The notes: a model not told the origin generated them from the sequence alone. 64,000 nucleotides of DNA from Clostridium sp. KNHs205 (GCF_000702945.1 NZ_JNLE01000003.1:1969501-2033500); one strand, 5' to 3'. Counted from the first letter of the stretch, positions 17,426-26,708 are shown. Numbers and translations are program-made.

Positions 17426-17500
17426 GCCGCTCGCAGCGGCACACAATCCGGCAAAAGAAGCGATTGCTTCTTTTAGAGTAAAAGTACTTTTCTCTTACTC
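17426..17500 (-). promoter_or_regulatory. Three consecutive palindromes in lipoprotein-gene leader
   Basis: From the start codon outwards on the minus strand: GCCGCT/AGCGGC (17426-17440), AAAAGAAGC/GCTTCTTTT (17453-17474, ending in a U-run when transcribed) and an imperfect dyad at 17476-17500. The middle one could act as a terminator within the leader. Confidence 0.5.
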
Positions 17501-17667
17501 ATTACCTCCTTGATATAGATATCCTACCAAGTATTTGTATCCATAAGATATACAGATGTATCTAAATTGTAAACAAATGTATCAACTCTGTTAAATCCTA
17601 TGACTTTATGAAGGTCTGCTGTATAACAAAGCTGCAGGCACCAAAGATATTCAATTTCAAACACACT

Positions 17668-19125
17668 CTAAGGAAGAGATATCGGAAATGTAACACGAAA
17701 ACTGGTTTCATCTGCGCTTGTATTGACTAAAGCAATATTGCCGCCAAGCAATTCAGCATGCTCTTTTGCAAGAGACAATCCCAGGCCGGCACCGCCATTT
17801 TGCCTGGCTCTGTTCTTATCTACTGTATAAAAAGGTTCAAAGATTTTCTCGGCAGCTTCCTTTGGAATTCCTGCTCCGGTGTTGGTAATTTCTATTATAA
17901 CCTGATCTGCAGCTTTATAGCTTTTTATCTGGATGCTGCCATTTGTTCTATTATATTTAATAGCATTATCCACCAGATTTACCAGGACAATAGTCAGGCT
18001 GTCCTTATCTGCTTCCACATAGGCTTCTGTAAGGTCAAGGTCCAAACGGAGTCCAAACTTATCAATTTTACCCTGAACACTGGCAACTACGGACAACAGC
18101 ATATGACGTATATCCGTTGGCTCTTTGTTGAGTTCAAATTCGTATTTATCAAGAGCAGCTAATTTCAGAACCTTTTCCACCATATCATATAAGCGTTCGG
18201 TCTCACTCTTGATATTTAGCCTGGCGGTACTAAGAAGCTCCTCATCATCCGGATACATCTCAAGGAGATCAATATAAGCTTTAATAGAAGTCAGAGGGGT
18301 CTTGAATTCATGGGTAACGCTGCCGATAAATTGTTTCTGCTGTTTATCCAGCATAGATAACTTATTAACAGCAAGGGTCAATTTCTTCTGCTCCTCTTCC
18401 ATGTTCTCAATGTTCTTCCTGATCTTCTGACTCATTTTCTGAATACCGGTACTCAGTCTGCCGATTTCATCTCTGCGGGAAAGGGGTGAGGTTTCATAAT
18501 CTCCTTCCCCAATCCGTTCTACGGTCTTTACCAGCCGAATGATCCCATTGGCAAAAATATTAAAATAAAAGTATGCAAATAAAAAGCTAAGCAGAAAAAC
18601 CGTACCGCCGATATAAATAAACATTTTCTGTATCTGATTATAGAAATGCTGGTTGTCTGTAAGGGAATAATAGAATTGTATCACACCGGCCTGTTCGTTA
18701 TAGGTTTTTAAGGGAGACAGATAATAGAGTGAATCCTTTTCTATCATATAAGCGGTTTTATTATTCAGAGCGTATGCAAGAGCAGTTTTCATATTTTCAG
18801 TATCCGTAAAGGACAGCTTCTTATTAACTGCCAGGCCGTCTTTGTCATATAAGATAACCTGCTGACCACTGATTAAGGTAAGCTGGTCTGCAAAATCCTT
18901 CCCCTTATTGTGCAGAAAACTTTGAGTGTCCTTATTGGATTCTGCAAGAATCGTCTGAAGAAAATAAGTATTTGCGGTTTCTGTAAGCCTTGCTAAATAC
19001 TGCTCGTATTGTCCCTGCTGGTTGGTTTTGATTCCTCTTAATACTAACAGGCTTAGAAGGAAAACCGTAAACAGCAAAAGTGCTGCCAGGAATATACTGA
19101 ATTTAATCTTTATACTGGTTCTCAC
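17668..19125 (-). CDS. Sensor histidine kinase
   Basis: A 485-residue membrane kinase starting at GTG, with GGGGG about eight bases before it. It has a first membrane helix (about 9-30), an extracellular sensor of about 130 residues, a second helix (about 166-190), HAMP (about 191-245), HisKA with the phospho-accepting His in SVTHEFKTPLTS (about residue 275), and a HATPase domain with NLVDNAIKYN, GAGIPKEAAEKIFEPFY and GGAGLGLSLA. Its first codons overlap the end of the response-regulator gene by 23 bases, so the two are translationally coupled. The sensor region has no recognisable ligand domain; its signal is unknown. Confidence 0.94.
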   Translation of the reverse strand: MRTSIKIKFSIFLAALLLFTVFLLSLLVLRGIKTNQQGQYEQYLARLTETANTYFLQTILAESNKDTQSFLHNKGKDFADQLTLISGQQVILYDKDGLAVNKKLSFTDTENMKTALAYALNNKTAYMIEKDSLYYLSPLKTYNEQAGVIQFYYSLTDNQHFYNQIQKMFIYIGGTVFLLSFLFAYFYFNIFANGIIRLVKTVERIGEGDYETSPLSRRDEIGRLSTGIQKMSQKIRKNIENMEEEQKKLTLAVNKLSMLDKQQKQFIGSVTHEFKTPLTSIKAYIDLLEMYPDDEELLSTARLNIKSETERLYDMVEKVLKLAALDKYEFELNKEPTDIRHMLLSVVASVQGKIDKFGLRLDLDLTEAYVEADKDSLTIVLVNLVDNAIKYNRTNGSIQIKSYKAADQVIIEITNTGAGIPKEAAEKIFEPFYTVDKNRARQNGGAGLGLSLAKEHAELLGGNIALVNTSADETSFRVTFPISLP

Positions 19126-19810
19126 CGTAACCCCCTATACTTTTATAACCTATGCCGTGAACGGTCTGAATGACATCAGAGTATTCAGTTCCTAATTTTT
19201 TACGTAACCGCTGAACATGGATATCCACCGTACGGGTACCGCCGAAGTATTCCATTCCCCATACCAGATCCAGAAGCTGTTCTCTTGAATAGACTCTGTC
19301 AGGGCTTGATAATAACAAGGCCAGGAGGTCATATTCTTTTGGTGTCAGATCCAGTAAATGCTCTCCTGCGTATGCGGTTCTATTCCCCGTATGAAGTTTG
19401 ACATGGCCAACCTGTATATTAGCAGTGTCTTTTTTCTCACCGGCAGTCTGCATCCGGCGAAGGAGGGATTTCAGCCTTGCAAGGAGCTCTCTCATGTCAA
19501 AAGGTTTGGTCATATAATCATCAGCTCCAAGCTCAAGGCCTAATATTTTATTTACAATGTCTTCTTTGGCAGTAAGCATGATCACACCTTTATTTCCTTT
19601 GTCCGGCAGTTTTTTTAAGATATCGTAACCATCCATACCAGGCAGCATGACATCAAGAATAAGGGCATCCGGATTAAAAGCCTTAAGTCTTTCAAGGGCC
19701 TCGTCACCCTGGTAAACGGCTTCTGTTATATAACCTTCTCTCTTAAGGGCATATACAATGGCGTCAGAGATTTTCTTTTCGTCTTCAATTACCATGATCT
19801 TTTCATTCAT
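19103..19810 (-). CDS. OmpR/PhoB-family response regulator
   Basis: A 235-residue regulator with an N-terminal receiver (phospho-Asp at about residue 53 in LILDVMLPG, acidic pocket VIEDE, Lys in TKPFD) and a C-terminal winged helix (DLTPKEYDLLALL, YSREQLLDLVWG, RTVDIHVQRLRKKLG). The start at 19810 gives the usual receiver length; an in-frame ATG at 19825 is possible and neither has an ideal ribosome-binding site. It is the first gene of an operon with the histidine kinase, whose start overlaps this stop. No DNA target was found by eye, though the lipoprotein gene downstream is a candidate. Confidence 0.93.
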   Translation of the reverse strand: MNEKIMVIEDEKKISDAIVYALKREGYITEAVYQGDEALERLKAFNPDALILDVMLPGMDGYDILKKLPDKGNKGVIMLTAKEDIVNKILGLELGADDYMTKPFDMRELLARLKSLLRRMQTAGEKKDTANIQVGHVKLHTGNRTAYAGEHLLDLTPKEYDLLALLLSSPDRVYSREQLLDLVWGMEYFGGTRTVDIHVQRLRKKLGTEYSDVIQTVHGIGYKSIGGYGENQYKD

Positions 19811-20155
19811 TGCCTCACCATCCAATCTATAGCATATTTGATAGCATTTAATTTTCCTTATGGAAATAAACAGAGAATACTGTAATAGCTTTATCTTATG
19901 TTATATCCTAGTATAAGTCAATTATACCTGGGGAAAACATCATGGTAAACCCATGAAGATTATCTTTGGGAAATATTCGATGTGAATGGTGTAAATATAT
20001 AAATTTTCCTAAGGGTAAGCCAATTACCTCTGCTTATTTATAAGTAATTTCCTTCCTGGGTTTACTGTATGTAAAACCTGGTTTGTAATCGTTTTATAAG
20101 ATCGCAGATTCTACAGCAGAAAAAGTTAAAAAAATAATAAAAAAACTTTTACAAT

Positions 20156-20197
20156 GTAACATATGTTACGGAAATTATTTCACTATCCTGTTATGAT
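20156..20197 (+). promoter_or_regulatory. Crp/Fnr-type palindrome and promoter of hcp
   Basis: A perfect 14-base palindrome, GTAACATATGTTAC (20156-20169), is followed by a good -10 box TATGAT (20192-20197) but no convincing -35. If transcription starts about seven bases after the -10, the palindrome is centred near -41.5, the class II activator position of Crp/Fnr proteins. An activator such as HcpR is the obvious candidate; none is encoded in the window. Confidence 0.65.
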
Positions 20198-20267
20198 ATA
20201 CACATCGAAGCGCAGTACGAAGGCAGCAAATGCGCTAAATAATCAAATTATACAGGAGGATTTAAGA

Positions 20268-22133
20268 ATGGATAACAAGATGTTTTGCTATCAATGTCAG
20301 GAAACAGCAGGCAACAGTGGATGTACACAGGCAGGTGTCTGTGGTAAATCACCGGCAGTTGCAGGTATTCAGGATCTTTTAGTTTATGTGACAAAAGGCA
20401 TCTCTGAGGTGACTACTAAACTTCGTGAAGAAGGCAAAAAGGTAAGCACTGAAATTAACCACCTGATCACCTTAAATTTATTTACAACCATAACAAATGC
20501 AAACTTTGACGAAGAAGCAATTGCTTCACGTATCGTTTCAACAATAGATGCAAAAAAAGAATTAATCAGCCAGTTAAGTGACAAAGCTACTTTAAGCGAG
20601 GCGGCTTTATGGGAAGGTACCACTTTCGAGTTCGCTGCCAAAGCAGCTACTGTAGGTGTCCTTGCAACTGAAAATGAAGATATCAGAAGCCTTCGTGAGT
20701 TAATTACTTACGGATTAAAGGGACTTTCCGCTTACAGCAAACATGCCAATGCACTTCTTAAAGATGACGAAGAAGTAGATGCTTTCTTACAGAGAGCACT
20801 TGCTAAGACACTGGATGACACCCTTGGTGCAGAAGAGTTAGTAGCACTTACTTTAGAGACCGGTAAATACGGTGTTAACGGTATGGCACTTCTTGATGCT
20901 GCCAATACAACTGCTTATGGTAACCCTGAAATCACAAAGGTTAACATCGGTGTCGGAACCCGCCCCGGTATCTTAATCTCCGGTCATGATTTACGTGATA
21001 TGGAATTACTCTTACAGCAGACGGAAGGAACCGGAGTAGATGTATATACCCATTCCGAAATGTTACCTGCACATTACTATCCTGCCTTTAAGAAATATAC
21101 TCATTTCGTAGGTAACTATGGTAATGCATGGTGGAAACAGAAAGAAGAGTTCGAAAGCTTTAACGGACCTATCTTAATGACAACCAACTGTATCGTTCCT
21201 CCCAAGGACAGCTACAAGGACAGACTCTACACAACAGGCGCTGCTGGTTTCCCTGGCTGCAAGCACATTGGCGGTGAAATCGGACAGGAGAAGGATTTCT
21301 CAGAAATCATCGAGCATGCTAAGAAGTGTGCAGCTCCTACAGAAATCGAAACCGGTGAAATCGTTGGTGGTTTCGCACACAATCAGGTACTTGCACTTGC
21401 TGATGCAGTAGTAGGCGCTGTGAAATCCGGAGCCATTAAGAAATTCGTAGTTATGGCTGGTTGCGACGGCAGAGCAAAATCCAGAAACTATTACACAGAT
21501 TTCGCAAATGCTCTTCCGAAAGATGCGGTTATTTTAACGGCAGGTTGTGCAAAATATAAATACAACAAATTAGAGCTTGGTGATATCGGTGGTATTCCAA
21601 GAGTTCTGGATGCCGGACAGTGTAACGATTCCTACTCACTTGCAGTAATTGCATTAAAGCTTAAGGAAGTATTTGGTCTGGAGGACATTAACGATCTGCC
21701 TATCATCTACAATATCGCTTGGTATGAGCAGAAAGCTGTTATCGTATTATTAGCTTTATTACACCTTGGTGTTAAGAATATCCACTTAGGACCTACATTA
21801 CCTGCCTTCCTTTCTCCTAACGTTGCAAAGGTACTGGTAGAGAACTTCGGTATTGCCGGAATCGGTACTGTTGAAGAGGATATGGAACTGTTCTTTGGCA
21901 ACGAAGAAGAAGTTGCTGCAACCGTAGATGTAGAGGGTGCTATTACAAAGGATATGTTAATCGGCGATATTCTTCGCATCGATTCTAATCTTGCACCTAT
22001 CCTGTTAGAGGTTGGTATGCACTGCTTGGGCTGCCCTTCCTCACAGATGGAATCCTTAGAGGATGCCTGCGCAGTTCACGGAATGGACGTAAGTGTAGTA
22101 CTTGAGAAATTAAACAGCCAGTTAGCAAAGTAA
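20268..22133 (+). CDS. hcp: Hydroxylamine reductase / hybrid cluster protein fused to a DUF1858 domain
   Basis: The ATG at 20268 follows AGGAGGA by seven bases. The 621-residue protein opens with C7-x2-C10-x8-C19-x5-C25, the cluster-binding spacing close to that of anaerobe (class I) hybrid cluster proteins, and carries the later conserved segments [45 protein letters not shown] and [12 protein letters not shown] that hold the hybrid Fe-S-O cluster. Hcp reduces hydroxylamine and nitric oxide and limits nitrosative stress in the cytoplasm. The last 70 residues ([19 protein letters not shown]... MHCLGCPSS) form a DUF1858 domain with a CxxC, absent from ordinary Hcp of about 550 residues. Downstream genes encode iron proteins. 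Regulation by a Crp/Fnr-type activator is likely. Confidence 0.95.
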   Translation: MDNKMFCYQCQETAGNSGCTQAGVCGKSPAVAGIQDLLVYVTKGISEVTTKLREEGKKVSTEINHLITLNLFTTITNANFDEEAIASRIVSTIDAKKELISQLSDKATLSEAALWEGTTFEFAAKAATVGVLATENEDIRSLRELITYGLKGLSAYSKHANALLKDDEEVDAFLQRALAKTLDDTLGAEELVALTLETGKYGVNGMALLDAANTTAYGNPEITKVNIGVGTRPGILISGHDLRDMELLLQQTEGTGVDVYTHSEMLPAHYYPAFKKYTHFVGNYGNAWWKQKEEFESFNGPILMTTNCIVPPKDSYKDRLYTTGAAGFPGCKHIGGEIGQEKDFSEIIEHAKKCAAPTEIETGEIVGGFAHNQVLALADAVVGAVKSGAIKKFVVMAGCDGRAKSRNYYTDFANALPKDAVILTAGCAKYKYNKLELGDIGGIPRVLDAGQCNDSYSLAVIALKLKEVFGLEDINDLPIIYNIAWYEQKAVIVLLALLHLGVKNIHLGPTLPAFLSPNVAKVLVENFGIAGIGTVEEDMELFFGNEEEVAATVDVEGAITKDMLIGDILRIDSNLAPILLEVGMHCLGCPSSQMESLEDACAVHGMDVSVVLEKLNSQLAK

Positions 22134-22197
22134 TAAGATGATGTAATAATGCTTAACTCCCCTTTAAGATATAGATTCATCCATGCAACAAACTCCC

Positions 22198-22235
22198 TTT
22201 GTACATCTGTACAAATGTACAGTGTACAAATGTGC
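22198..22235. repeat. Cluster of TGTACA words
   Basis: Four near-repeats of TGTACA/TGTACAAATG occur in about 38 bases, forming several alternative short dyads. Could be a regulator site; no match recognised. Confidence 0.35.
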
Positions 22236-22311
22236 AGGCTGTATCTACAACAGATGTGGCACTGCACAAATCAAGGTGTGAAATGTTCTTAATTTCCCAT
22301 CAGCCACCATT

Positions 22312-22411
22312 AGCGCTTTGGAGCGCTCATACCGCAAGCCTGCTTGCGGTACTGCAAACCACCTGTCTATATCTTGGGGCTGCCTTAAAGAAATTGCTAT
22401 AAGGCAGCCCC
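22312..22411 (+). terminator. Three palindromes in a row, last one terminator-like
   Basis: AGCGCT-N4-AGCGCT (22312-22327), ACCGCAAG-N4-CTTGCGGT (22331-22350) and GGGGCTGCCTTA/TAAGGCAGCCCC (22376-22387 with 22400-22411). The third is the strongest and would stop or attenuate hcp transcription before the next gene, although no long T-run follows. Confidence 0.6.
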
Positions 22412-22455
22412 ACCTTATAGCATATTGTTCTTATAGAAAATAAGGAGAAGAAAAG

Positions 22456-23064
22456 ATGAGTGCATTTTTAGGACCAATCCATTATTGGGTATATAATAAG
22501 ATTAAACTCCAGGAAGAACTGGTTAAGGATATTGTAGAACTCAGTGCTGCAAATGACTGGGATAACGAATTAGAAGATAAGCTTGCCAGGAGGTTTGGTA
22601 CAATCAGCAGTGAACCTTTGGAAGATATAATAGATGGTATGAATATACATGGCTGGTTACAGTCTAAACTTTCTATTACAGAAGGAAGACTTGCTTTAGC
22701 AGTAACCGAAATATTAAATAAGGATAGTAACAGAAAAGAGAAGCTGATTGAAACGGCTTTTGCATTTGGTAAGAAACATAGTATTCCGGGTACTGCTGAT
22801 GCGGAAGATGCTTTTCAGGTTATCAGTGACAGCCTCATTGATGGAATGCCCTGTGACCATGTAAATGAAATACTGGAGCAGGGTTCAGCTTACACAAGCT
22901 GGCAGCAGGCGGAATGTGTACACAGCAAATACTGGGAACTGGTAAATGGCTCCATAGAAGTATACTATGAACTGCGCAAGGCAATCATTGAGGGCTTGAT
23001 AAGCGGTACAGCAATTAAATTTGTTGTGAAACCCGATGATGTTTTCGAACTTACATTAAACTAA
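22456..23064 (+). CDS. Conserved protein of unknown function beside hcp and hemerythrins
   Basis: A 202-residue cytoplasmic, helical protein starting MSAFLGPIHYWVYNKI, a distinctive N-terminus that I do not link to any named family. Residues 57-75 (EDIIDGMNIHGWLQSKL) and 130-150 (SLIDGMPCDHVNEI) look conserved, with Cys, His and Glu residues that could bind a metal. AAGGAGAAG lies before the ATG. It lies in series between hcp and two hemerythrin-like genes, separated from hcp by palindromes and from the next gene by 39 bases. Context suggests a part in handling nitric oxide, hydroxylamine or iron; that is inference only. Confidence 0.72.
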   Translation: MSAFLGPIHYWVYNKIKLQEELVKDIVELSAANDWDNELEDKLARRFGTISSEPLEDIIDGMNIHGWLQSKLSITEGRLALAVTEILNKDSNRKEKLIETAFAFGKKHSIPGTADAEDAFQVISDSLIDGMPCDHVNEILEQGSAYTSWQQAECVHSKYWELVNGSIEVYYELRKAIIEGLISGTAIKFVVKPDDVFELTLN

Positions 23065-23103
23065 AATCAAAATAATATTATAAATAATACAGGAGGTATG
23101 GAT

Positions 23104-23667
23104 ATGTACAGTGTGGAATTAATGGTAGCAGAACATGATAATATTTTAAAGCTTATCCAGGTGGTAGAAAATGCGTGCTGCAAAATCATAGATGGTGAAG
23201 ATCCGGTAACTGAGGATTTTGAGAAGATGATTTATTTTGCCAGAAACTATGCAGATAAGCATCATCACGGAAAAGAAGAACAGGTACTGTTTGCTGAAAT
23301 GACAAATAACTTAGGCAAGATTGGAACCAATCTGATTCAACATGGTATGCTGGTAGAACATGATCTGGGACGCCTGCACATATCCGACCTGGAAGATTCC
23401 ATTAAGCTTTACAGAGAAAATCCTGTAACACTTCATAAGCTTGGAATGATAGCGGGAGCTTCCGGTTACGCAGTTCTGTTAAAAAGGCATATCGGAAAAG
23501 AAAATGAAGTAATCTACCCTTATGCGGAGAAAAGCCTTTCCAAAGAAATACTCGAATCAGTTGATGAAAGAGTCAGAGTCTTTGAAGAGGAAGCAACAGA
23601 GCAGGGAGTACAAGAGCACTGCCTTGGAATATTAAAAGAACTTACCGGGAAATACGGTGTGGAATAA
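23104..23667 (+). CDS. Hemerythrin-domain (HHE) protein, two-half architecture
   Basis: The ATG at 23104 gives a seven-base gap to AGGAGG, better than the ATG at 23098. The 187-residue protein carries a full HHE iron-binding set: EHDNI near residue 11, KHHHGKEEQVLF (about 56-67), QHGMLVEHDLGR and LKRHIGKENEVIYPYAE. Such four-helix proteins hold a di-iron site that binds oxygen or nitric oxide or repairs Fe-S clusters, as in YtfE/ScdA. It is cytoplasmic and lies directly downstream of hcp and an unknown gene. It begins the last co-directional pair of the island, 24 bp from a second hemerythrin-like gene. Confidence 0.9.
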   Translation: MYSVELMVAEHDNILKLIQVVENACCKIIDGEDPVTEDFEKMIYFARNYADKHHHGKEEQVLFAEMTNNLGKIGTNLIQHGMLVEHDLGRLHISDLEDSIKLYRENPVTLHKLGMIAGASGYAVLLKRHIGKENEVIYPYAEKSLSKEILESVDERVRVFEEEATEQGVQEHCLGILKELTGKYGVE

Positions 23668-23691
23668 AGGTCTGGAACAAGAGGTGTTACA

Positions 23692-24114
23692 ATGATTAAC
23701 CTGGAACAATTAAAAAAGCAGCATGCCAGCATTGAAGAAGAGTTAGACATCATACTAAGTCTTACTTTTAAAGAGGAGTATATTGATTTACTGGGTGATA
23801 TCACTCTCCATATCAATAAACTGGCTGGACTTCTGAATATTCATCTGCTGTCAGAAGATGATTTTATGTACCCTGCTTTAAGGGATAGCAAAGACACAGA
23901 AATAAAAAATATGGCAAGCTCCTACAGTGATGAAATGGGAGGACTTGTTACGGAATTTACGGAGTATAAGAACCGGTTCAACACCAGAAACAAGGTCCTT
24001 GCGGCAGAAGCAGAATTCCGTCCCATGACGAAAATAGTTCTTGGTAAGATTAAGAGCCGTATGGATAAAGAAAATAAAAATCTCTACCGCTTGATTGCTG
24101 AGAAAAATTTATAA
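23692..24114 (+). CDS. Hemerythrin-like protein with reduced ligand set
   Basis: A 140-residue helical protein in the same size and helix pattern as single HHE domains: QHASIEEELDII at the start, LHINKLAGLLNIHLLSEDDFMYPAL in the middle. His and Glu/Asp residues at these positions could supply a partial iron site, but the histidines expected in the last helix (PMTKIVLGKIKSRMDKENKNLY) are missing. It may bind iron weakly or act as a regulator of the neighbouring hemerythrin. GAGGTG lies six bases before the ATG. It ends the hcp island, followed by a weak hairpin at 24128-24187. Confidence 0.75.
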   Translation: MINLEQLKKQHASIEEELDIILSLTFKEEYIDLLGDITLHINKLAGLLNIHLLSEDDFMYPALRDSKDTEIKNMASSYSDEMGGLVTEFTEYKNRFNTRNKVLAAEAEFRPMTKIVLGKIKSRMDKENKNLYRLIAEKNL

Positions 24115-24127
24115 ATAAGTCAGATTT

Positions 24128-24195
24128 ATTACCTCTTACAGGCATAAAAATACAATTTACTTAAATTTTTAGCCCGGAAGAGGTAATTTTATTTT
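24128..24195 (+). terminator. Terminator-like inverted repeat after the hcp island
   Basis: ATTACCTCTT (24128-24137) mirrors AAGAGGTAAT (24178-24187), followed by TTTTATTTTATTT. The 40-base loop makes it weak. Confidence 0.5.
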
Positions 24196-24317
24196 ATTTA
24201 TAGGTCATAAATTTTTAAAATAATTCTTGAGGTTTCTTTCACGTTACTATACTGTTACACTATTGTTATAAGATAAACCATCTTATATAACGTATGACAC
24301 GGAAGGAGCTGTAAGGT

Positions 24318-24353
24318 ATGACACCTGAAAATTGCAACTATGGATCAATTTAA
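24318..24353 (+). CDS. Leader peptide (11 residues) upstream of ABC-F gene
   Basis: GGAAGGAG is followed nine bases later by ATG and eleven codons, MTPENCNYGSI, then TAA. The short frame lies 350 bases before the ABC-F gene and upstream of a terminator hairpin. Short translated leaders of this type commonly sense stalled ribosomes ahead of ABC-F resistance genes. The ribosome-binding site is good; translation is inferred. Confidence 0.5.
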   Translation: MTPENCNYGSI

Positions 24354-24511
24354 TAGTATTTTTATAATGGATTCATTATAAGAAAGCATTTGAAGGGATA
24401 TACTTTGCTGAACTCATCGTAAGGAAACCTTGGATTATAAGTTGATGATTGATAGATCTTTCATTAAAATATAATCAGATTGTGATCAGGTTAAATATAT
24501 AGGTTGACAGC

Positions 24512-24545
24512 ACTGTAGAAGGAGTATTCTTCTGCAGTTTTTTTA
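24512..24545 (+). terminator. Intrinsic terminator in ABC-F leader, likely attenuator
   Basis: ACTGTAGAAG (24512-24521) pairs with CTTCTGCAGT (24529-24538) around a 7-base loop and is followed by seven T. It stands between the leader peptide and the ABC-F gene. Confidence 0.75.
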
Positions 24546-24606
24546 TGCCCTGAAATAGTAATGTTTTCTTTCTTGAAACCTTTCGCTGATAGGAAAAAAA
24601 TAAAGG

Positions 24607-24700
24607 AAAGGATGCCACCTTATAATTTTTCAGCCGGAATGCGGCAGGAAAAAGACATATGGTGGCAGTATCGGAGGCCGTCCCCCGATATCAGGGTATA
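24607..24700 (+). promoter_or_regulatory. Twin-hairpin leader element, copy A (ABC-F gene)
   Basis: AAAGGATGCCACC opens a long hairpin closed by GGTGGCAGTATCGG, followed at once by a second hairpin TATCGG/CCGATA (24669-24690) and then GGGTATAA shortly before the ATG. The same order of words occurs at 60481-60564 before another gene. No normal ribosome-binding site separates it from the ATG; the only GGAGG (24673-24677) is inside the second hairpin. Confidence 0.6.
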
Positions 24701-24707
24701 ATTAAAA

Positions 24708-26708
24708 ATGAAAGACATATTTGTTAATGGTGTGAAAAAATATATGAATACCACACTGGTCTTAAAAAACGTAACCTTTATGGTAAATGAAGGTGAAAGA
24801 GCAGGAATGGTAGGAGAAAACGGAAGCGGTAAGACTACCATCATGAAACTGATTGCCGGCAAACTGGCTTTAAACCATTGTGCAGGTTACCCTTATGCAC
24901 CCGTACCGCCGGGCTACGATGAAGGCTGGGTACTTCTGTCAAAGGATACCACCTGTGCCTATCTGGACCAGATACCGGATTATGAAGCAGGGATCAGGGT
25001 AATTGATGTGCTTAATATGGCTTTTGAAGAGGTGTATAAGTTAGAGGCAGAGTTAAGAAGTCTTGAAGTTGAGATGCAGCAGGCAGAAGGGACAATACTT
25101 GAGAAGGTGTTAAAGAAATATGATAACTACTTGAAGCAATACGAAAGCAAAGGCGGATATCAGGTAACCGAGAAGCTTAACAGAATCTGCAAGGGATTAA
25201 AGTTCAGCGAAGAATTCTTAAAGAAAGAATTCAATGTACTGAGCGGCGGTGAGAAGACAACAACCGCACTGGGTAAACTCTTAATGGATAATCCCGATGT
25301 GCTGCTTTTGGATGAGCCCACCAATCATCTGGATATGGAATCGGTAGAATGGCTGGAGGAATATATTAAGACCTATAAAGGAACAGTGATTATTGTTTCC
25401 CATGACAGGTATTTCCTGGATCATACCGTAACAAAAATAATTGAGATTGAAGACGGTGAAGCAGAGACTTACAACGGAAACTATACAGAGTTTCTGCGCC
25501 AGAAGGAAGAGAATTTTCGGTTATGGCAGGAGCATTACAAAGTCCAGCAGAAGAAAATCAATGACATGGAAAAGTCCGTGAAACAGCTAAGAGAATGGGC
25601 GTCGAAAGGCGGTAACGAGAAGTTCTATAAAAGGGCTGCAAGCATTCAGATTAAGCTGGATAAAATGGAGCGGATTGAACGACCCGGTTCGAAGGATAAT
25701 AATCTGCGGCTTAAGGTTTCGGAAGCAGAAAGATCGGGAAATGTAGTAGTAAAAGCCAGGGAGTTAAGGAAAGCCTATGGTGAAAAGATATTATTTAACG
25801 AAGCAGAAGCAGAGATCTATTTCAGAGAGAGGGTTGCCATGATAGGACAAAACGGCAGCGGAAAGACTACCTTTCTTAAAATGCTCTTAAAAGAAATTAC
25901 ACCGGATCAAGGTAGTATTGAGTTTGGCAGTAATGTTAAGCTGGCGTACCTGCCCCAGAACCTGACGTTTCAGAATGAAGAAATTACACTGCTGGAATGC
26001 TTTCGTGAGGACATTTCAATTCTGGAGGGAGCAGCCAGAGAATACCTGTCCAGATTCTTATTCTTTGGAAGTACTGTTTTTAAGCGGGTAAAGTATCTGT
26101 CCGGCGGTGAGCGGGTACGTTTGATGCTGAGTAAACTTTTATTTACGGATGTGAATCTGCTGATACTGGATGAACCCACCAATCATCTGGATACTGTGTC
26201 CATTGAGAATATTGAAAATACACTGGAGGCCTTTAAAGGAACGGTGTTTTATATTTCCCATGACAGATACTTTATTAATAAAACAGCGACCAGGGTATTG
26301 GAGCTTAACCAAGGGAAACTAAAGAGTTATGACGGTAATTATGATGCTTATAAGGCGGAAAAAGAAAAATTAGAGGGTAGTTTTGTTTCTGATATAAATA
26401 TGAATAGCACCAAATCAGTCAGTATGCAGCAGGGGAATCGTATCGATAAAATATCTGGCGTAAAAGAAAAAAATGATACCAAAAGAAATAGAGATATCCC
26501 GGTGAATCCAGTCCGTATAACTTACCTTGAGCAAAATATAGAAAACCTGGAGAATGAGCTAAAAGCAGTAAATGAATGTATGAATTCACCTGAAATACCT
26601 TTTGAGGAACTTAATACACTCTATAACAGGCAACAAGAGCTGTCAGCTGAGCTTGAAAATGTTATGGAGGAATGGCTGTCTATTAGTATTAATGATAATA
26701 ATAAGTAA
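24708..26708 (+). CDS. ABC-F family ATPase
   Basis: The 666-residue protein has two ABC domains and no membrane segment. Walker A motifs GENGSGKTT (about 36) and GQNGSGKTT (about 380), signatures LSGGEKTTT and LSGGERVRL, and two LLLDEPTNHLD/LILDEPTNHLD Walker B motifs are all intact. The inter-domain linker (about 265-345) is long and charged, and the C-terminus ends in a coiled coil (about 590-660). ABC-F proteins bind the ribosomal E site and either resolve stalls or give antibiotic resistance. An unusual insertion (ALNHCAGYPYAPVPPG) follows the first Walker A. The leader peptide, terminator and twin hairpin upstream suggest drug- or stall-induced expression. A housekeeping Uup/EttA-like role is the alternative. 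Confidence 0.9.
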   Translation: MKDIFVNGVKKYMNTTLVLKNVTFMVNEGERAGMVGENGSGKTTIMKLIAGKLALNHCAGYPYAPVPPGYDEGWVLLSKDTTCAYLDQIPDYEAGIRVIDVLNMAFEEVYKLEAELRSLEVEMQQAEGTILEKVLKKYDNYLKQYESKGGYQVTEKLNRICKGLKFSEEFLKKEFNVLSGGEKTTTALGKLLMDNPDVLLLDEPTNHLDMESVEWLEEYIKTYKGTVIIVSHDRYFLDHTVTKIIEIEDGEAETYNGNYTEFLRQKEENFRLWQEHYKVQQKKINDMEKSVKQLREWASKGGNEKFYKRAASIQIKLDKMERIERPGSKDNNLRLKVSEAERSGNVVVKARELRKAYGEKILFNEAEAEIYFRERVAMIGQNGSGKTTFLKMLLKEITPDQGSIEFGSNVKLAYLPQNLTFQNEEITLLECFREDISILEGAAREYLSRFLFFGSTVFKRVKYLSGGERVRLMLSKLLFTDVNLLILDEPTNHLDTVSIENIENTLEAFKGTVFYISHDRYFINKTATRVLELNQGKLKSYDGNYDAYKAEKEKLEGSFVSDINMNSTKSVSMQQGNRIDKISGVKEKNDTKRNRDIPVNPVRITYLEQNIENLENELKAVNECMNSPEIPFEELNTLYNRQQELSAELENVMEEWLSISINDNNK

